Source: Bacteroidota bacterium
Lineage (GTDB): Bacteria; Bacteroidota; Bacteroidia; Bacteroidales; CAIWKO01
Reading direction: 5' to 3'
Assembly: GCA_037133915.1 (NCBI GenBank)
Contig: JBAXND010000021.1
Coordinates: forward strand, 1 to 64,000
DNA length: 64,000 bases
Position 1 is the first letter of the stretch; the number at the start of each line of letters is the position of its first letter. Under the pieces are notes generated by a model. The model was not told the origin of the DNA, made no database searches, and was given only the letters and a program-made list of their open reading frames with translations. This document shows, in pieces, positions 44,082-52,749 of this stretch. The position numbers and the translations under genes are program-made.

Positions 44082-44528
44082 TCAGCTTGTAAATTTATTA
44101 AAAGACATTTCATCATCATCATCTTCTTCAACCAGCTCAGGACCTTTGGCTGTGCGCTGCAGCGATGCTATCAGCGCGCCGACCATCTTTGTCATCTCGA
44201 TGAGCTGCTGCCGCGATTCTTCAATACTGCTCTCTGAAATAAATTTCAGCCGTTGAGCAATCGTAGTTATTACGATGCACTCGCGTATTGAACTTTTGGC
44301 CATTTTCAGGTAATAAATAAACTGCGTTTTATTACGGCCTGAACCTTCAGCAATATTTATTGCAATGGATTCGGCAGCATGCATAAACTTGGCAGAGAGG
44401 GCGTGGCGCTCATTTTCGGGAAACGATTTAGTGTATCCGTGAACCAGCCCAACGTAATCCAGCGCTTTGTTGTAAATTCTCAGATCTTCGAATCTAAAGA
44501 AGAATACGTTGTTTTTATCCTGTTCCAT
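44082..44528 (-). CDS. four-helix-bundle (S23 / 23S rRNA-intervening-sequence type) protein
   Basis: 148 residues. FRFEDLRIYNKALDYVGLVH near 11-30, ESIAINIAEGSGR near 68-80 and YLKMAKSSIRECIVI near 88-102 are the hallmark phrases of the S23 four-helix bundle family (TIGR02436). These small proteins were first found inside 23S rRNA intervening sequences; here the gene lies alone, 50 bases after serA and with no rRNA nearby. The C-terminus has an acidic run (EEDDDDEM). They form pentamers and their function is unknown. Shares a terminator at 43981 with the upstream serA gene. Confidence 0.9.
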   Translation of the reverse strand: MEQDKNNVFFFRFEDLRIYNKALDYVGLVHGYTKSFPENERHALSAKFMHAAESIAINIAEGSGRNKTQFIYYLKMAKSSIRECIVITTIAQRLKFISESSIEESRQQLIEMTKMVGALIASLQRTAKGPELVEEDDDDEMSFNKFTS

Positions 44529-44578
44529 GAGTATGAGTATTTGATTTAAGTTGCTTTTGAATTTGGTTCGTGAAACGG

Positions 44579-45502
44579 TTAGAATTTATTTACCTGGAAC
44601 GTTGTAATTTTCTTTTCAAGATAGCCAACAATTTGGTTTGCCGCAGCGAGTCCTGCATTGATATTCGCTTCTGATGTTTCAGCGCCTTGTTTTTTGGGCG
44701 TGCTGTAATATCTGTGCTCATATTTTAACAGGTCGGCATGGCACTCAGGTGCGATATCCGAAACATATTTAAAATCGGGTCTTTCTTCAAGGATGCGTTT
44801 CAGCGATTCTTCGTCCATAACTTCTTTGCGTGCTGTATTTACAACGGTTCCGCCTTTTGGCATTTTTGATAGAAGGTCGAAGTTGATGGATTTTTTCGTG
44901 TCAGCATTCGCCGGAATATGCAGTGAAATGTACTGGCAGGTGGTATACAGGTCGGCAACAGTTGCCACTACTTTGATTCCATCGGCTTCTATTGCTTCTT
45001 TTGCAATAAACGGATCAAAAGCATACACATCCATTCCAAAGCCTTTGGCGATGCGAGCTACGTGTTTTCCAACAGCGCCGTATGCGTGAATACCCAGTTT
45101 TTTTCCTTTGAGTTCGCTGCCTGAAATTCCTTTAAAACAGCCGCGTGCCATGAAAACCATCATGCCCAGTGCCAGTTCGGCAACGGCATTCGAATTTTGT
45201 CCGGGAGTATTCATAACAACCATTTTCCGCTCTGAGGCAGCAGCCAGGTCGACATTGTCATAACCTGCGCCTGCGCGGACAATTATTTTCAGATTTTTTG
45301 CAGCATCAATTACTTCTCTGGTGGCTTTGTCGCTGCGCACAATAAGTGCGTCAACGTCGGCAACAGCCTTCAGGAAATCGGCATTGTCAGTATATTTTTC
45401 GAGTAATACGGTTTCGTATCCGGCTTCATCAAAAATCTTTTTAATGCCATTCATTGCAACAGGTGCAAACGGTTTTTCAGTTGCTACTAAAACTTTTGTC
45501 AT
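44579..45502 (-). CDS. serA: D-3-phosphoglycerate dehydrogenase, short form
   Basis: 307 residues, the type without the ACT regulatory domain. The D-isomer dehydrogenase fold is clear: IVRAGAGYDNVDL near 73, MNTPGQNSNAVAELALGMM near 97, ISLHIPANADTK near 192 and VVNTARKEVMDE near 214. It oxidises 3-phosphoglycerate to phosphohydroxypyruvate, the first step of serine synthesis. Two sites differ from the textbook enzyme: the nucleotide loop is AYGAVG instead of GxGxxG, and the usual catalytic His before the C-terminal helix is replaced (STPKKQGAETSEANINAG, Lys in place of His). These differences occur together in a Bacteroidota-type branch, so the enzyme is probably active. It has its own promoter, separated from serC by a terminator. 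Confidence 0.92.
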   Translation of the reverse strand: MTKVLVATEKPFAPVAMNGIKKIFDEAGYETVLLEKYTDNADFLKAVADVDALIVRSDKATREVIDAAKNLKIIVRAGAGYDNVDLAAASERKMVVMNTPGQNSNAVAELALGMMVFMARGCFKGISGSELKGKKLGIHAYGAVGKHVARIAKGFGMDVYAFDPFIAKEAIEADGIKVVATVADLYTTCQYISLHIPANADTKKSINFDLLSKMPKGGTVVNTARKEVMDEESLKRILEERPDFKYVSDIAPECHADLLKYEHRYYSTPKKQGAETSEANINAGLAAANQIVGYLEKKITTFQVNKF

Positions 45503-45542
45503 AGTTGAGTACGGTTTTTAGGTTTGTTGGTTAAATATGGTT

Positions 45543-45573
45543 CAAATTTAATAAATTATTAACACAAAGCAAA
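45543..45573 (-). promoter_or_regulatory. serA promoter
   Basis: On the minus strand TTTG (45573-45570), a 19-base spacer and TAAATTTG (45550-45543). Transcription near 45536 leaves a leader of about 34 bases. Confidence 0.65.
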
Positions 45574-45597
45574 TTTTGAAAAAAAAATATTTATTTA

Positions 45598-45632
45598 GAA
45601 AAAAGGCCGCTCACAATCGAGACGGCCTATTT
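45598..45632 (-). terminator. serC terminator
   Basis: On the minus strand AGGCCG-T-CTC (from 45629) pairs with GAGCGGCCT (to about 45604), leading into a run of T. It separates serC from the serA promoter, so the two are separate transcripts or partly attenuated. Confidence 0.6.
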
Positions 45633-45652
45633 TTGTGCGTTTTCAGTATTTA

Positions 45653-46726
45653 TTACACTTTTGATTTTTCAAATTCATTCATGCAATCAACAAAAGCCTG
45701 AACGCTTTCAATCGGAAGTGCGTTGTAGGTTGAAGCTCTGAATCCGCCAACCGAACGGTGTCCTTTAATGCCAACCATTCCGGCAGCCTTTGCAAATGCC
45801 ATGAATTCGTCTTCCAGATTCTTATATTCTTCTTTCATAACAAAGCAAATGTTCATCAGTGAGCGGTCTTCTTTTTCAACTGTACCGACAAATATTTTGC
45901 TGTTGTCAATTGCATCATACAGGAGTTTTGCTTTTGCCTGATTCATTTGTTGCAGCACTTTTACGCCACCCAGTGATTTGATCCAACGGAGGGTTTCCAT
46001 CACTGTATAAATGGGCATACATGGCGGTGTATTGTACATAGAGCCTTCGGCGATATGTGTGCGATAATCGAGCATTGACGGGATGTGACGTTCAACTTTT
46101 CCGAGAATATCTTCGCGGATAATCACAAAGGTAACACCGGCAGGTCCGAGGTTCTTTTGCGCGCCGCCATAAATCATGGCGTATTTAGAAACATCAACCG
46201 GGCGGCTGAAAATATCAGACGACATATCGGCAACCAAAGGAATAGGGCAGTCGATGTCGGTGTGGATTTCTGAACCGTAGATGGTATTGTTGGTAGTGAT
46301 GTGGAAATATTCTGCATCAGCAGGAATGGTGTAGTTTTTAGGAATGTAGTTAAAGTTTTTGTCAGCCGATGATGCAACAACTTTAACTTCGCCAAAGCCT
46401 TTAGCTTCTTTGATGGCTTTCTTAGCCCAAACGCCGGTTTCAAGATAAGCGGCTTTTTTATTGAGCAGGTTGAAAGGAATCATGCAGAACTGCATGCTGG
46501 CGCCACCGCCAAGAAACAGTACTTTATAATTTTCAGGAATGCCTAATTGCTCTTTGAACAGTGCAATGGCTTCATTAAGGATGGCTTCGAATTCCTTAGT
46601 ACGGTGGGAAATTTCGAGTAATGACAAGCCAATTCCGTTCAGGTCAAGGATGGCTTTTGCAGTGTTCTCAATGGCTATCCGCGGAAGAATAGAAGGACCT
46701 GCATTAAAATTATGTATTTTTTTCAT
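45653..46726 (-). CDS. serC: phosphoserine aminotransferase
   Basis: 357 residues, normal length. Class V aminotransferase: [11 protein letters not shown] at the N-terminus, [11 protein letters not shown] near 70-80, and the pyridoxal phosphate Lys in [13 protein letters not shown] near 185-200; [17 protein letters not shown] near 325 is the usual C-terminal phrase. It converts phosphohydroxypyruvate to O-phosphoserine with glutamate as amino donor. Lies upstream of serA in the same direction. Confidence 0.96.
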   Translation of the reverse strand: MKKIHNFNAGPSILPRIAIENTAKAILDLNGIGLSLLEISHRTKEFEAILNEAIALFKEQLGIPENYKVLFLGGGASMQFCMIPFNLLNKKAAYLETGVWAKKAIKEAKGFGEVKVVASSADKNFNYIPKNYTIPADAEYFHITTNNTIYGSEIHTDIDCPIPLVADMSSDIFSRPVDVSKYAMIYGGAQKNLGPAGVTFVIIREDILGKVERHIPSMLDYRTHIAEGSMYNTPPCMPIYTVMETLRWIKSLGGVKVLQQMNQAKAKLLYDAIDNSKIFVGTVEKEDRSLMNICFVMKEEYKNLEDEFMAFAKAAGMVGIKGHRSVGGFRASTYNALPIESVQAFVDCMNEFEKSKV

Positions 46727-46845
46727 CTTTTAAAAATGGTTTATGTTTGGTTTGATTATTCTGTTGAATTCCGGAACAAAGAAAAATATTTTTAGTGAAA
46801 AAAGGACGCTTTTGATTTATTTTCTTTTCGGTGGATAAATGATTT

Positions 46846-47523
46846 CTAATGTTTGATTATTGACTTCCTCTTTATTCTGAAATTAAGTATCCAGATGCCG
46901 AGCATAATCCAGCCTATCATTGCCGGATAAAATACCAGCCTCAGGTTGCTGTCTAATTCGCCCGGTGTAAGTGCCGGATTTCCGCTTTTGCCGGGATGTA
47001 TAGAATCTGCCGCCGTGCGCGGAAGTATCATCATAAATACAATCATCAGTACAAATGCGAAGATGTTATATACCGCGGCAAGCCGGGCTTTTTTCTGTGC
47101 ATCGGTAAGCGATGAGCGAAGCACGCGGTATGCAAAATAGGCAAGCAAACTTACGGCAGCGCCATTTAATTTAGGGTCGTTGAGCCACCATACACCCCAG
47201 GTATACCTTGCCCACACAGATCCGGTCAGTATTCCCAGTATCCCGAAAAAAATGCCGGTATTTACCGCTTCATTGGCAAGCGTATCATAACGTAAATTAT
47301 TGCTGCGCAGGTACAGCACGCTTCCTGTTGCCGAAATAAGCATCAGTACAATCATGGAAAACCACATTCCGACATGAAAAAAAATTGCGCGGATACTCTG
47401 ATGTATAACAGGCAAATCGGGGACTTTCACAAGCAAACCGCCAATTATCGTATAAACCAGAAGCAGCACACATAGTATCTTCCACCAGTTTCGGGCAAAA
47501 AAATTCTTTTTTATTCTTTCCAT
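46846..47523 (-). CDS. ccmC: heme exporter/handling protein CcmC (CcsA-type)
   Basis: 225 residues from ATG 47523 (MERIKKNFF); the frame extends upstream but that part lies inside ccmB. Six membrane helices; the tryptophan-rich heme-handling motif is WARYTWGVWWLNDPKL near 125-140, and periplasmic His residues flank it (PVIHQS near 44, FFHVGMW near 52). CcmC presents heme for cytochrome c maturation at the periplasmic side. It overlaps ccmB by 13 bases. No ccmA, ccmE or ccmF is in the window. Confidence 0.9.
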   Translation of the reverse strand: MERIKKNFFARNWWKILCVLLLVYTIIGGLLVKVPDLPVIHQSIRAIFFHVGMWFSMIVLMLISATGSVLYLRSNNLRYDTLANEAVNTGIFFGILGILTGSVWARYTWGVWWLNDPKLNGAAVSLLAYFAYRVLRSSLTDAQKKARLAAVYNIFAFVLMIVFMMILPRTAADSIHPGKSGNPALTPGELDSNLRLVFYPAMIGWIMLGIWILNFRIKRKSIIKH

Positions 47524-48170
47524 ATATAAGGGAACAGCACGTAAGCAAGCATAAAAATAATAATATTCAGAACAGCCAGTATTGCCAGGTACGACCATGC
47601 TTCAAAAGCCGGTTCTGCAGTTAATGATATACTGCTAAGCCTGATTAACGTAATAAGCAGCGGTACCGATATCGGGAAACTGAGAATCGCGGTCATAGTA
47701 AAATTTCCGCCCGAGCGAGAGGCAATACCCGATGATAGCGTGAGCATGCCCGATAATCCTACACATCCGAGAAACAGCGTTCCGAAAAACAAGCCGATAT
47801 GAATAACCATACTGCCGTATAACAGCATGTAACAGCCCGAGCAAATTAAACCTATAGCAAATGTAAGAGCTGTGTTATAGATCATTTTTGAAAGAATAAC
47901 GGCGCGCGGATCGGCAATGGTATAATAATATATGAGTCGTGCATGGCTTTCCTGTACAAAACTCTTGGACACGGCATTTACACATGCAAACAGCAGAATT
48001 ACCCAAAACAGGGCATTCCACGTTGCAGGCTCAATTATTTTTTCAAAGGCAAGATAAGTGATGAAAACCGTGCTGAGAACATATAACAGAATTCCACCAA
48101 GGGCATGGCGCTGCCTGAGCTCTATTGCAAAATCCTTTCGTATCAAGCGGTATGTCTGCTGCAGAATCAC
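47511..48170 (-). CDS. ccmB: heme exporter protein CcmB
   Basis: 219 residues with six membrane helices. KDFAIELRQRHALGGILLYVLSTVFI at the start and FVQESHARLIYYYTIADPRAVILSKMIYN near 70-98 are typical of CcmB, the membrane subunit of the heme-handling ABC transporter used in cytochrome c maturation. Its ATPase partner CcmA is not within the window. The gene starts 12 bases after the stop of the beta-CASP gene and overlaps ccmC at its end. Confidence 0.9.
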   Translation of the reverse strand: MILQQTYRLIRKDFAIELRQRHALGGILLYVLSTVFITYLAFEKIIEPATWNALFWVILLFACVNAVSKSFVQESHARLIYYYTIADPRAVILSKMIYNTALTFAIGLICSGCYMLLYGSMVIHIGLFFGTLFLGCVGLSGMLTLSSGIASRSGGNFTMTAILSFPISVPLLITLIRLSSISLTAEPAFEAWSYLAILAVLNIIIFMLAYVLFPYIWKE

Positions 48171-48182
48171 TAACGAAACATT

Positions 48183-49586
48183 TTATTCAAGAATAAATTC
48201 CTGTCCCCACTCAGGGATTTCGATATTGGTGAAGCGGTTCTCTTCAAGTATTTGTTTGTACTTCTGCTGTGCTTCATATTCTCCGTGCACAAGCAACATT
48301 TTCTTAATCTTGGATTTATCCTGACAACTGAGCCATACAATCATTTCGCTATAGTCAGCGTGGGCGCTGAACGCCTCAATTGAATCAACGCCTGCCTTGA
48401 CCTTATAAGGCGTACCAAAAATAGATACTTCGCTTTCGCCACGTTTGATTTTTGCACCCAAGGTTTTGGGCTCACAATAACCGACAAAAAGTATAGTATT
48501 ACGGGGATTTGAGATGCTATTGGCAATGTGGTGCTTAACACGACCAGCTTCAGCCATACCGGAAGCTGAAATGATGATGCAAGGTTCTTCAGAATTGTTT
48601 AGTTTCTTTGACGCTTCTTCGGTTTGAATGTATGTAAGGCTGTCGAATCCGAACGGATCTACATCGGTATGCATAAATTCGGTAATTTCAGCATTAAAGC
48701 TTTCGGGATGGATACGCATAATATTGGTGGCATTGAACGACAGCGGACTGTCGACATATACTTTGATGCGTGGAAGCCAGCCTTTGTTAAAAAGCTTATG
48801 CAGTGCGTAAACGATTTCCTGTGTGCGTCCAACACTGAAAGACGGTATGATGAGTTTACCACGTTTCTTGGTACATGTTTCAACAACAACATCCAACAAT
48901 TTCTTTTCCGAATCCAGCCGGCTGTCGTGCAGGCGGTCACCATAGGTTGATTCCGCAATAATGTAATCGGCCTGGGGAAATGGTTGGGGCTCAAGCAAAA
49001 TACTGTTTCCCGGACGACCTATGTCGGCGGTAAAGCACAGTTTTATTTCTTTATCATTTTCTTTGAAAGTCAGGTTAACGGCTGCGCTTCCTAATATGTG
49101 ACCTGTATTTGTGAAACGGAATTTTACACTGTCTGTGAGTCTGAAATCCTGATTGTATGAAATACTTACAAATTGCTGAAGACTTTGTTGCGCGTCGGAT
49201 GCGGTATACAGCGGCTCCAGTGGGGGCAGACCTTCTTTTACTCTTCTTTTATTATGAGTGCGGGTGTCGCTTTCCTGAATGCGACCGCAGTCGGCAAGCA
49301 TAATTACGCAAAGATCGCGGGTGCCGTGTGTACAAATAATATTTCCTGTAAAACCCTCTTTTACCAGATAGGGGACAAGCCCTGAATGATCAATATGGGC
49401 ATGAGAAAGCACAAGTGTATCAATTTCTTTGGGTTCGAATCCCAGTTTACGGTTGGCCGCATCGGTTTCAAGTCCTTTGCCCTGATACATCCCGCAATCA
49501 AGCAGGATTTTCTTTCCTTCAATGGTTGTGATAAGGTGCTTACTTCCGGTAACTTCGCGGGCAGCGCCCAGAATCTGTATTTTCAT
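48183..49586 (-). CDS. metallo-beta-lactamase / beta-CASP RNase-like protein
   Basis: 467 residues from ATG 49586 (MKIQILGAAREVTGSKHL); a longer frame to 49670 crosses the -7 element and the terminator of the gene before it. Zinc motif SHAHIDHSG near 60-68, TADIGRPGNSILLEPQP near 183, the beta-CASP region with PSFSVGRTQEIVYAL near 237-251 and SASGMAEAGRVKHHI near 337-350, and a C-terminal RMMBL part with FSAHADYSE near 398. This is the RNA-specific beta-CASP branch related to RNase J and CPSF73; it probably cleaves RNA in the cytoplasm. Followed closely by ccmB and ccmC in one likely transcript. Confidence 0.92.
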   Translation of the reverse strand: MKIQILGAAREVTGSKHLITTIEGKKILLDCGMYQGKGLETDAANRKLGFEPKEIDTLVLSHAHIDHSGLVPYLVKEGFTGNIICTHGTRDLCVIMLADCGRIQESDTRTHNKRRVKEGLPPLEPLYTASDAQQSLQQFVSISYNQDFRLTDSVKFRFTNTGHILGSAAVNLTFKENDKEIKLCFTADIGRPGNSILLEPQPFPQADYIIAESTYGDRLHDSRLDSEKKLLDVVVETCTKKRGKLIIPSFSVGRTQEIVYALHKLFNKGWLPRIKVYVDSPLSFNATNIMRIHPESFNAEITEFMHTDVDPFGFDSLTYIQTEEASKKLNNSEEPCIIISASGMAEAGRVKHHIANSISNPRNTILFVGYCEPKTLGAKIKRGESEVSIFGTPYKVKAGVDSIEAFSAHADYSEMIVWLSCQDKSKIKKMLLVHGEYEAQQKYKQILEENRFTNIEIPEWGQEFILE

Positions 49587-49610
49587 TATTTGCAGTCTTA
49601 GTATTGACGA

Positions 49611-49618
49611 CAAATATA
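49611..49618 (-). promoter_or_regulatory. -7 element of the beta-CASP/ccmBC operon
   Basis: CAAATATA reads TATATTTG on the minus strand, 25 bases before ATG 49586. It lies just after the terminator of the preceding gene. Confidence 0.5.
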
Positions 49619-49621
49619 AAC

Positions 49622-49653
49622 AAAAAAAGTCCCGGTGTTTGCCGGGACTTTTT
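49622..49653 (-). terminator. terminator of the T9SS sialidase-like gene
   Basis: AAAGTCCCGG (about 49626-49635) and CCGGGACTTT (49642-49651) form a 10-bp stem with A/T tracts on both sides, so it works for leftward transcripts. Confidence 0.85.
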
Positions 49654-49672
49654 CTTAATTCTGAAAACAAAA

Positions 49673-51562
49673 TTATTTTACAACGATTTTGCTTGTGGTT
49701 CTTCCGGTGCCGGCATTCACAGTGCAGAAGTAGATACCTGACTGCAGAGATGAAGCGTCGAAAGAAACGGTAGTTGTACCGGCGTTAATTGTACCGAATG
49801 ATTTGCTTGTAACAAGCTGTCCCATGATATTGCTGATGGTCATGTCAACTTTCTGTGATGATGAAAGTGTGATGTCAATTTTAGCAGTTTCCGAAACAGG
49901 ATTCGGGTAAATTTTAACATTGTTGATAGCAGAAGCTGCTTCGCCGACGTTGCTAACACCAACCAGTGCTTTTTCAACGCCAATGTAATAAATCCTGTTA
50001 TCAGTATAAGGATCTTCGTCGCCTCTAACAGCAAGACCGGGCTCTTCGTCAGCCTGATACACTATGTGAAGCATGTTATCTGATGTGTATGACAATGATG
50101 CAAATACACATTCGTCGAAATCATGAAGTACGTCCTGTGTAAGGTCATCATTATAATTCGACCAGGTTTGTCCGAGGTCATTTGATTTCATGGCGAACAC
50201 ATGTCTGTAGAGTTGTTCGTTAGGATTGGCACCTGTTGAAGATTTATCTTCTCTAACTGATGAGAATGTAACATAGATATCCGATCCGTCAATAATAATC
50301 TGAGGCATGGATGTCAGTGAGAGGTAATAGTTACCAAATGGCCACTGACCGCTACCTACTGTCGGGAAATCAATAGTATCATTACCGCTGAAATCATACA
50401 TAACGGCGATGAGCATTGAGTCTGAAGTATATGACAAAGCGTTGCTGTCAATCTGGCCAATATCTTCATTCCAGTAAATTAAACCATCGGTGTAAGGATA
50501 ATAAGAGGTAAGATCATCAGTATACGTATCATCAGAAACTCTCATTTTGCCAACTACTACGTGAACTTTGCCCATATCATCAATTGCAATGGCACTTGAA
50601 CCGTCGAGTGAAGGAATAATTGTTGTAGGAGCAGTAGCGGGTGTGGGGAAATCATAAATCATGATTTTTGTCCAGGTATCGCCACCGTCAAATGATTTCA
50701 TTACAAAGAAATCGCTCCAGCTGTCACCAACAACAAAAGCAATGGTATCGCCTTTGGGAGCTGCCCATGAATATGAGTCGCCACCAAATCCTTTATTATT
50801 TTGGCTTACAACAGATGCAGAATCCATTCCCGGAAGGATAATGGGGGCATCCCATGTATGACCGCCATCGGTTGAGCGGATATAAACCAATGCGAGTTCA
50901 AGACCTTGGTATGTAATTGCAGGATCACCTGTTAATGCCTGATCTGTGCACGCAATAATATGAACAGTGTTACCTGAAGTTATCATTCTCGGCCAAAGCA
51001 GAGCTGTTGTGTTGTCGGAAGTAAGCGGGCCCTGAATTACGGTGTCTGTCCATGCGCCTGTACCTTTGGGGTCGCGGCGTGAAATAACAAGACCGGTGCT
51101 GCTGTTATGAGCACAAACCAGTTCGCCGGTTCCCATAGGAGCGTATGATGGCCAACCAACGCGTGTACCTTCTATACGTGCTGTTGGGTAAGCGCCCCAG
51201 CTGCTGCCGTCAAAATAGTTGAGAGCACCACCTCTGTCTGCGAAATTGGGATCAACCTGACCAAATGACCACATTGCACCGATTGTACCATCAGGATGCA
51301 GATATATTCTGTTTTGAACTGACTGATTTGTCTGAAGATCATAACGTGTAGTACCTAACTGAGTTTCGTTAACGCTTTTTGCCATCGGTGGCTGTACATA
51401 GGGGCTTGCGTTGTTAGACAAGTTCATCGAATTGTCTGTAGTGTGCATCGACCGTGTAGCCTTAAGGTTCTTTAGCTGTGCAGGAATCGGTGCCCTTTTT
51501 ACCTGAGCGAATCCGGCCATGCTAACGCAAAGTGCAATCATCAATAATAGAACTTTTTTCAT
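49673..51562 (-). CDS. secreted BNR/sialidase-like beta-propeller protein with T9SS type A sorting domain
   Basis: 629 residues from ATG 51562 (MKKVLLLMIALCVSMAGFAQ signal peptide). Residues about 80-520 hold repeated Asp-box phrases, STDGGHTWD near 245 and SFDGGDTWTK near 300, and a related NDLGQTWS near 475, which point to a six-bladed sialidase-type propeller. The Arg triad of true sialidases could not be identified, so enzymatic activity is uncertain. The last 80 residues are a T9SS type A domain (IYPNPVSETAKIDI, ISNIMGQLV, SGIYFCTVNAGTGRT). Probably secreted or surface-bound. It is a single gene with a -7 element and a terminator. Confidence 0.82.
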   Translation of the reverse strand: MKKVLLLMIALCVSMAGFAQVKRAPIPAQLKNLKATRSMHTTDNSMNLSNNASPYVQPPMAKSVNETQLGTTRYDLQTNQSVQNRIYLHPDGTIGAMWSFGQVDPNFADRGGALNYFDGSSWGAYPTARIEGTRVGWPSYAPMGTGELVCAHNSSTGLVISRRDPKGTGAWTDTVIQGPLTSDNTTALLWPRMITSGNTVHIIACTDQALTGDPAITYQGLELALVYIRSTDGGHTWDAPIILPGMDSASVVSQNNKGFGGDSYSWAAPKGDTIAFVVGDSWSDFFVMKSFDGGDTWTKIMIYDFPTPATAPTTIIPSLDGSSAIAIDDMGKVHVVVGKMRVSDDTYTDDLTSYYPYTDGLIYWNEDIGQIDSNALSYTSDSMLIAVMYDFSGNDTIDFPTVGSGQWPFGNYYLSLTSMPQIIIDGSDIYVTFSSVREDKSSTGANPNEQLYRHVFAMKSNDLGQTWSNYNDDLTQDVLHDFDECVFASLSYTSDNMLHIVYQADEEPGLAVRGDEDPYTDNRIYYIGVEKALVGVSNVGEAASAINNVKIYPNPVSETAKIDITLSSSQKVDMTISNIMGQLVTSKSFGTINAGTTTVSFDASSLQSGIYFCTVNAGTGRTTSKIVVK

Positions 51563-51600
51563 ACGTTTTAGGGTTTGGTTTATAATCACTAGTAATGATA

Positions 51601-51608
51601 CAAAAATA
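51601..51608 (-). promoter_or_regulatory. -7 element of the sialidase-like gene
   Basis: CAAAAATA reads TATTTTTG on the minus strand, 39 bases before ATG 51562. Confidence 0.5.
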
Positions 51609-51739
51609 TAAATAATTCCGTATGCACTAACATATAATATTAAAATTATGGAAAAGTTAAAGCCGTATTAAAACGACACGGTCAACTATCATGCGGACAA
51701 TGATGTTAAAACGACGAAAACGGAATACGATTTGTGCGC

Positions 51740-52738
51740 TTATTGGGTTTCTTCGGGGTTTTGCCTTCCAACAGGTTTTCCGGTGCGCCACATTTTTTCA
51801 GTCTCCTGCAGCTCTTTTTTGTGCTGCTTGGAGATTTCTTTGTTATCCAGTCGGGAAAGATCAGGCTGACCGGCATTTACCCATGCAGTGTACCAAACAG
51901 AGGCGACCATTTTAACGGCACGCTGCAATTTACGCTCAACCATATTATTCATTCGTTTGGAGAATTCTGCCGTATATTCTGCCGAAAATTGCTTGGCAAT
52001 TACGGCCCCCCTTTCATCATAAACATACTTTTTGTCGTCAGGGTAATTCTTGGTCATATATTCCAGAACACTCATTACCGTATCAATTTCATAATGACTT
52101 TCCTTCACCAACGACCAGGCCGTTTCAAGCGGATCGCCCAAATATTCTGCCTTACCCACCATATAATTGTAGGTGTCTCCGAATAATTCCGGTACACGGG
52201 ATTCCCAAAATGCATGAATGCCTTTTTGCTCCAGGGTACGGCCATCGTAATATTGCGATGTATGCAGCGGAACGGTAGCATCGGCCACATAATGTCCCAA
52301 ATTTGCTGCTGTCCAGAGAATTTTATCGAGATCCTCATCGCGGAATGCCTGAGAAAGCGACATAATCATTTTGCTCATCCACCAGGGATTAATCCCATAC
52401 AATTCCAAGGTGTCTTTTGTATATTTAGAACAAGCATCTTTCCATGTTTTCGGCATAACATCGAATGGCTTATCCCCGTAGTGATCAATATCTATATAAT
52501 GTTTAATCTGTTCGCCTTCCACGCTGCGAGAGCGTTTATCGGGGTCAATAGCATGATCGGTAATATAGTCGATGTGCTTTTTAAAGAATCCCATCATTTC
52601 GGCAGGAAGTGCAAACACCGCCATGTGGTTGATTTTTTTATGCGCCCAAAACCCCCACGAATAGCCTGAACTGTTGAAGCAGCATAACATTGCAACAATC
52701 AGGGTAAGTCTTAGTACGTATTTGCTACAGCAGTTCAT
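51740..52738 (-). CDS. zinc-dependent phospholipase C / S1-P1 nuclease-like exported protein
   Basis: 332 residues. A signal peptide (about 1-27, ends GYS) leads to WGFWAHKKINHMAVFALP: the mature Trp1 and following His are zinc ligands in this fold. Other ligand-bearing phrases are HYIDIDHYGD near 85, ILWTAANLGHYVADATVPLHT near 140-160 and GIHAFWESR near 174. This spacing of W/H/D/H/E residues is that of the PF00882/PF02265 zinc phospholipase C and P1 nuclease clan. Substrate (phospholipid or nucleic acid) is unresolved. The gene begins 11 bases after comB and is probably co-transcribed with it. Confidence 0.85.
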   Translation of the reverse strand: MNCCSKYVLRLTLIVAMLCCFNSSGYSWGFWAHKKINHMAVFALPAEMMGFFKKHIDYITDHAIDPDKRSRSVEGEQIKHYIDIDHYGDKPFDVMPKTWKDACSKYTKDTLELYGINPWWMSKMIMSLSQAFRDEDLDKILWTAANLGHYVADATVPLHTSQYYDGRTLEQKGIHAFWESRVPELFGDTYNYMVGKAEYLGDPLETAWSLVKESHYEIDTVMSVLEYMTKNYPDDKKYVYDERGAVIAKQFSAEYTAEFSKRMNNMVERKLQRAVKMVASVWYTAWVNAGQPDLSRLDNKEISKQHKKELQETEKMWRTGKPVGRQNPEETQ

Positions 52739-52749
52739 GCGTCCGTTAT

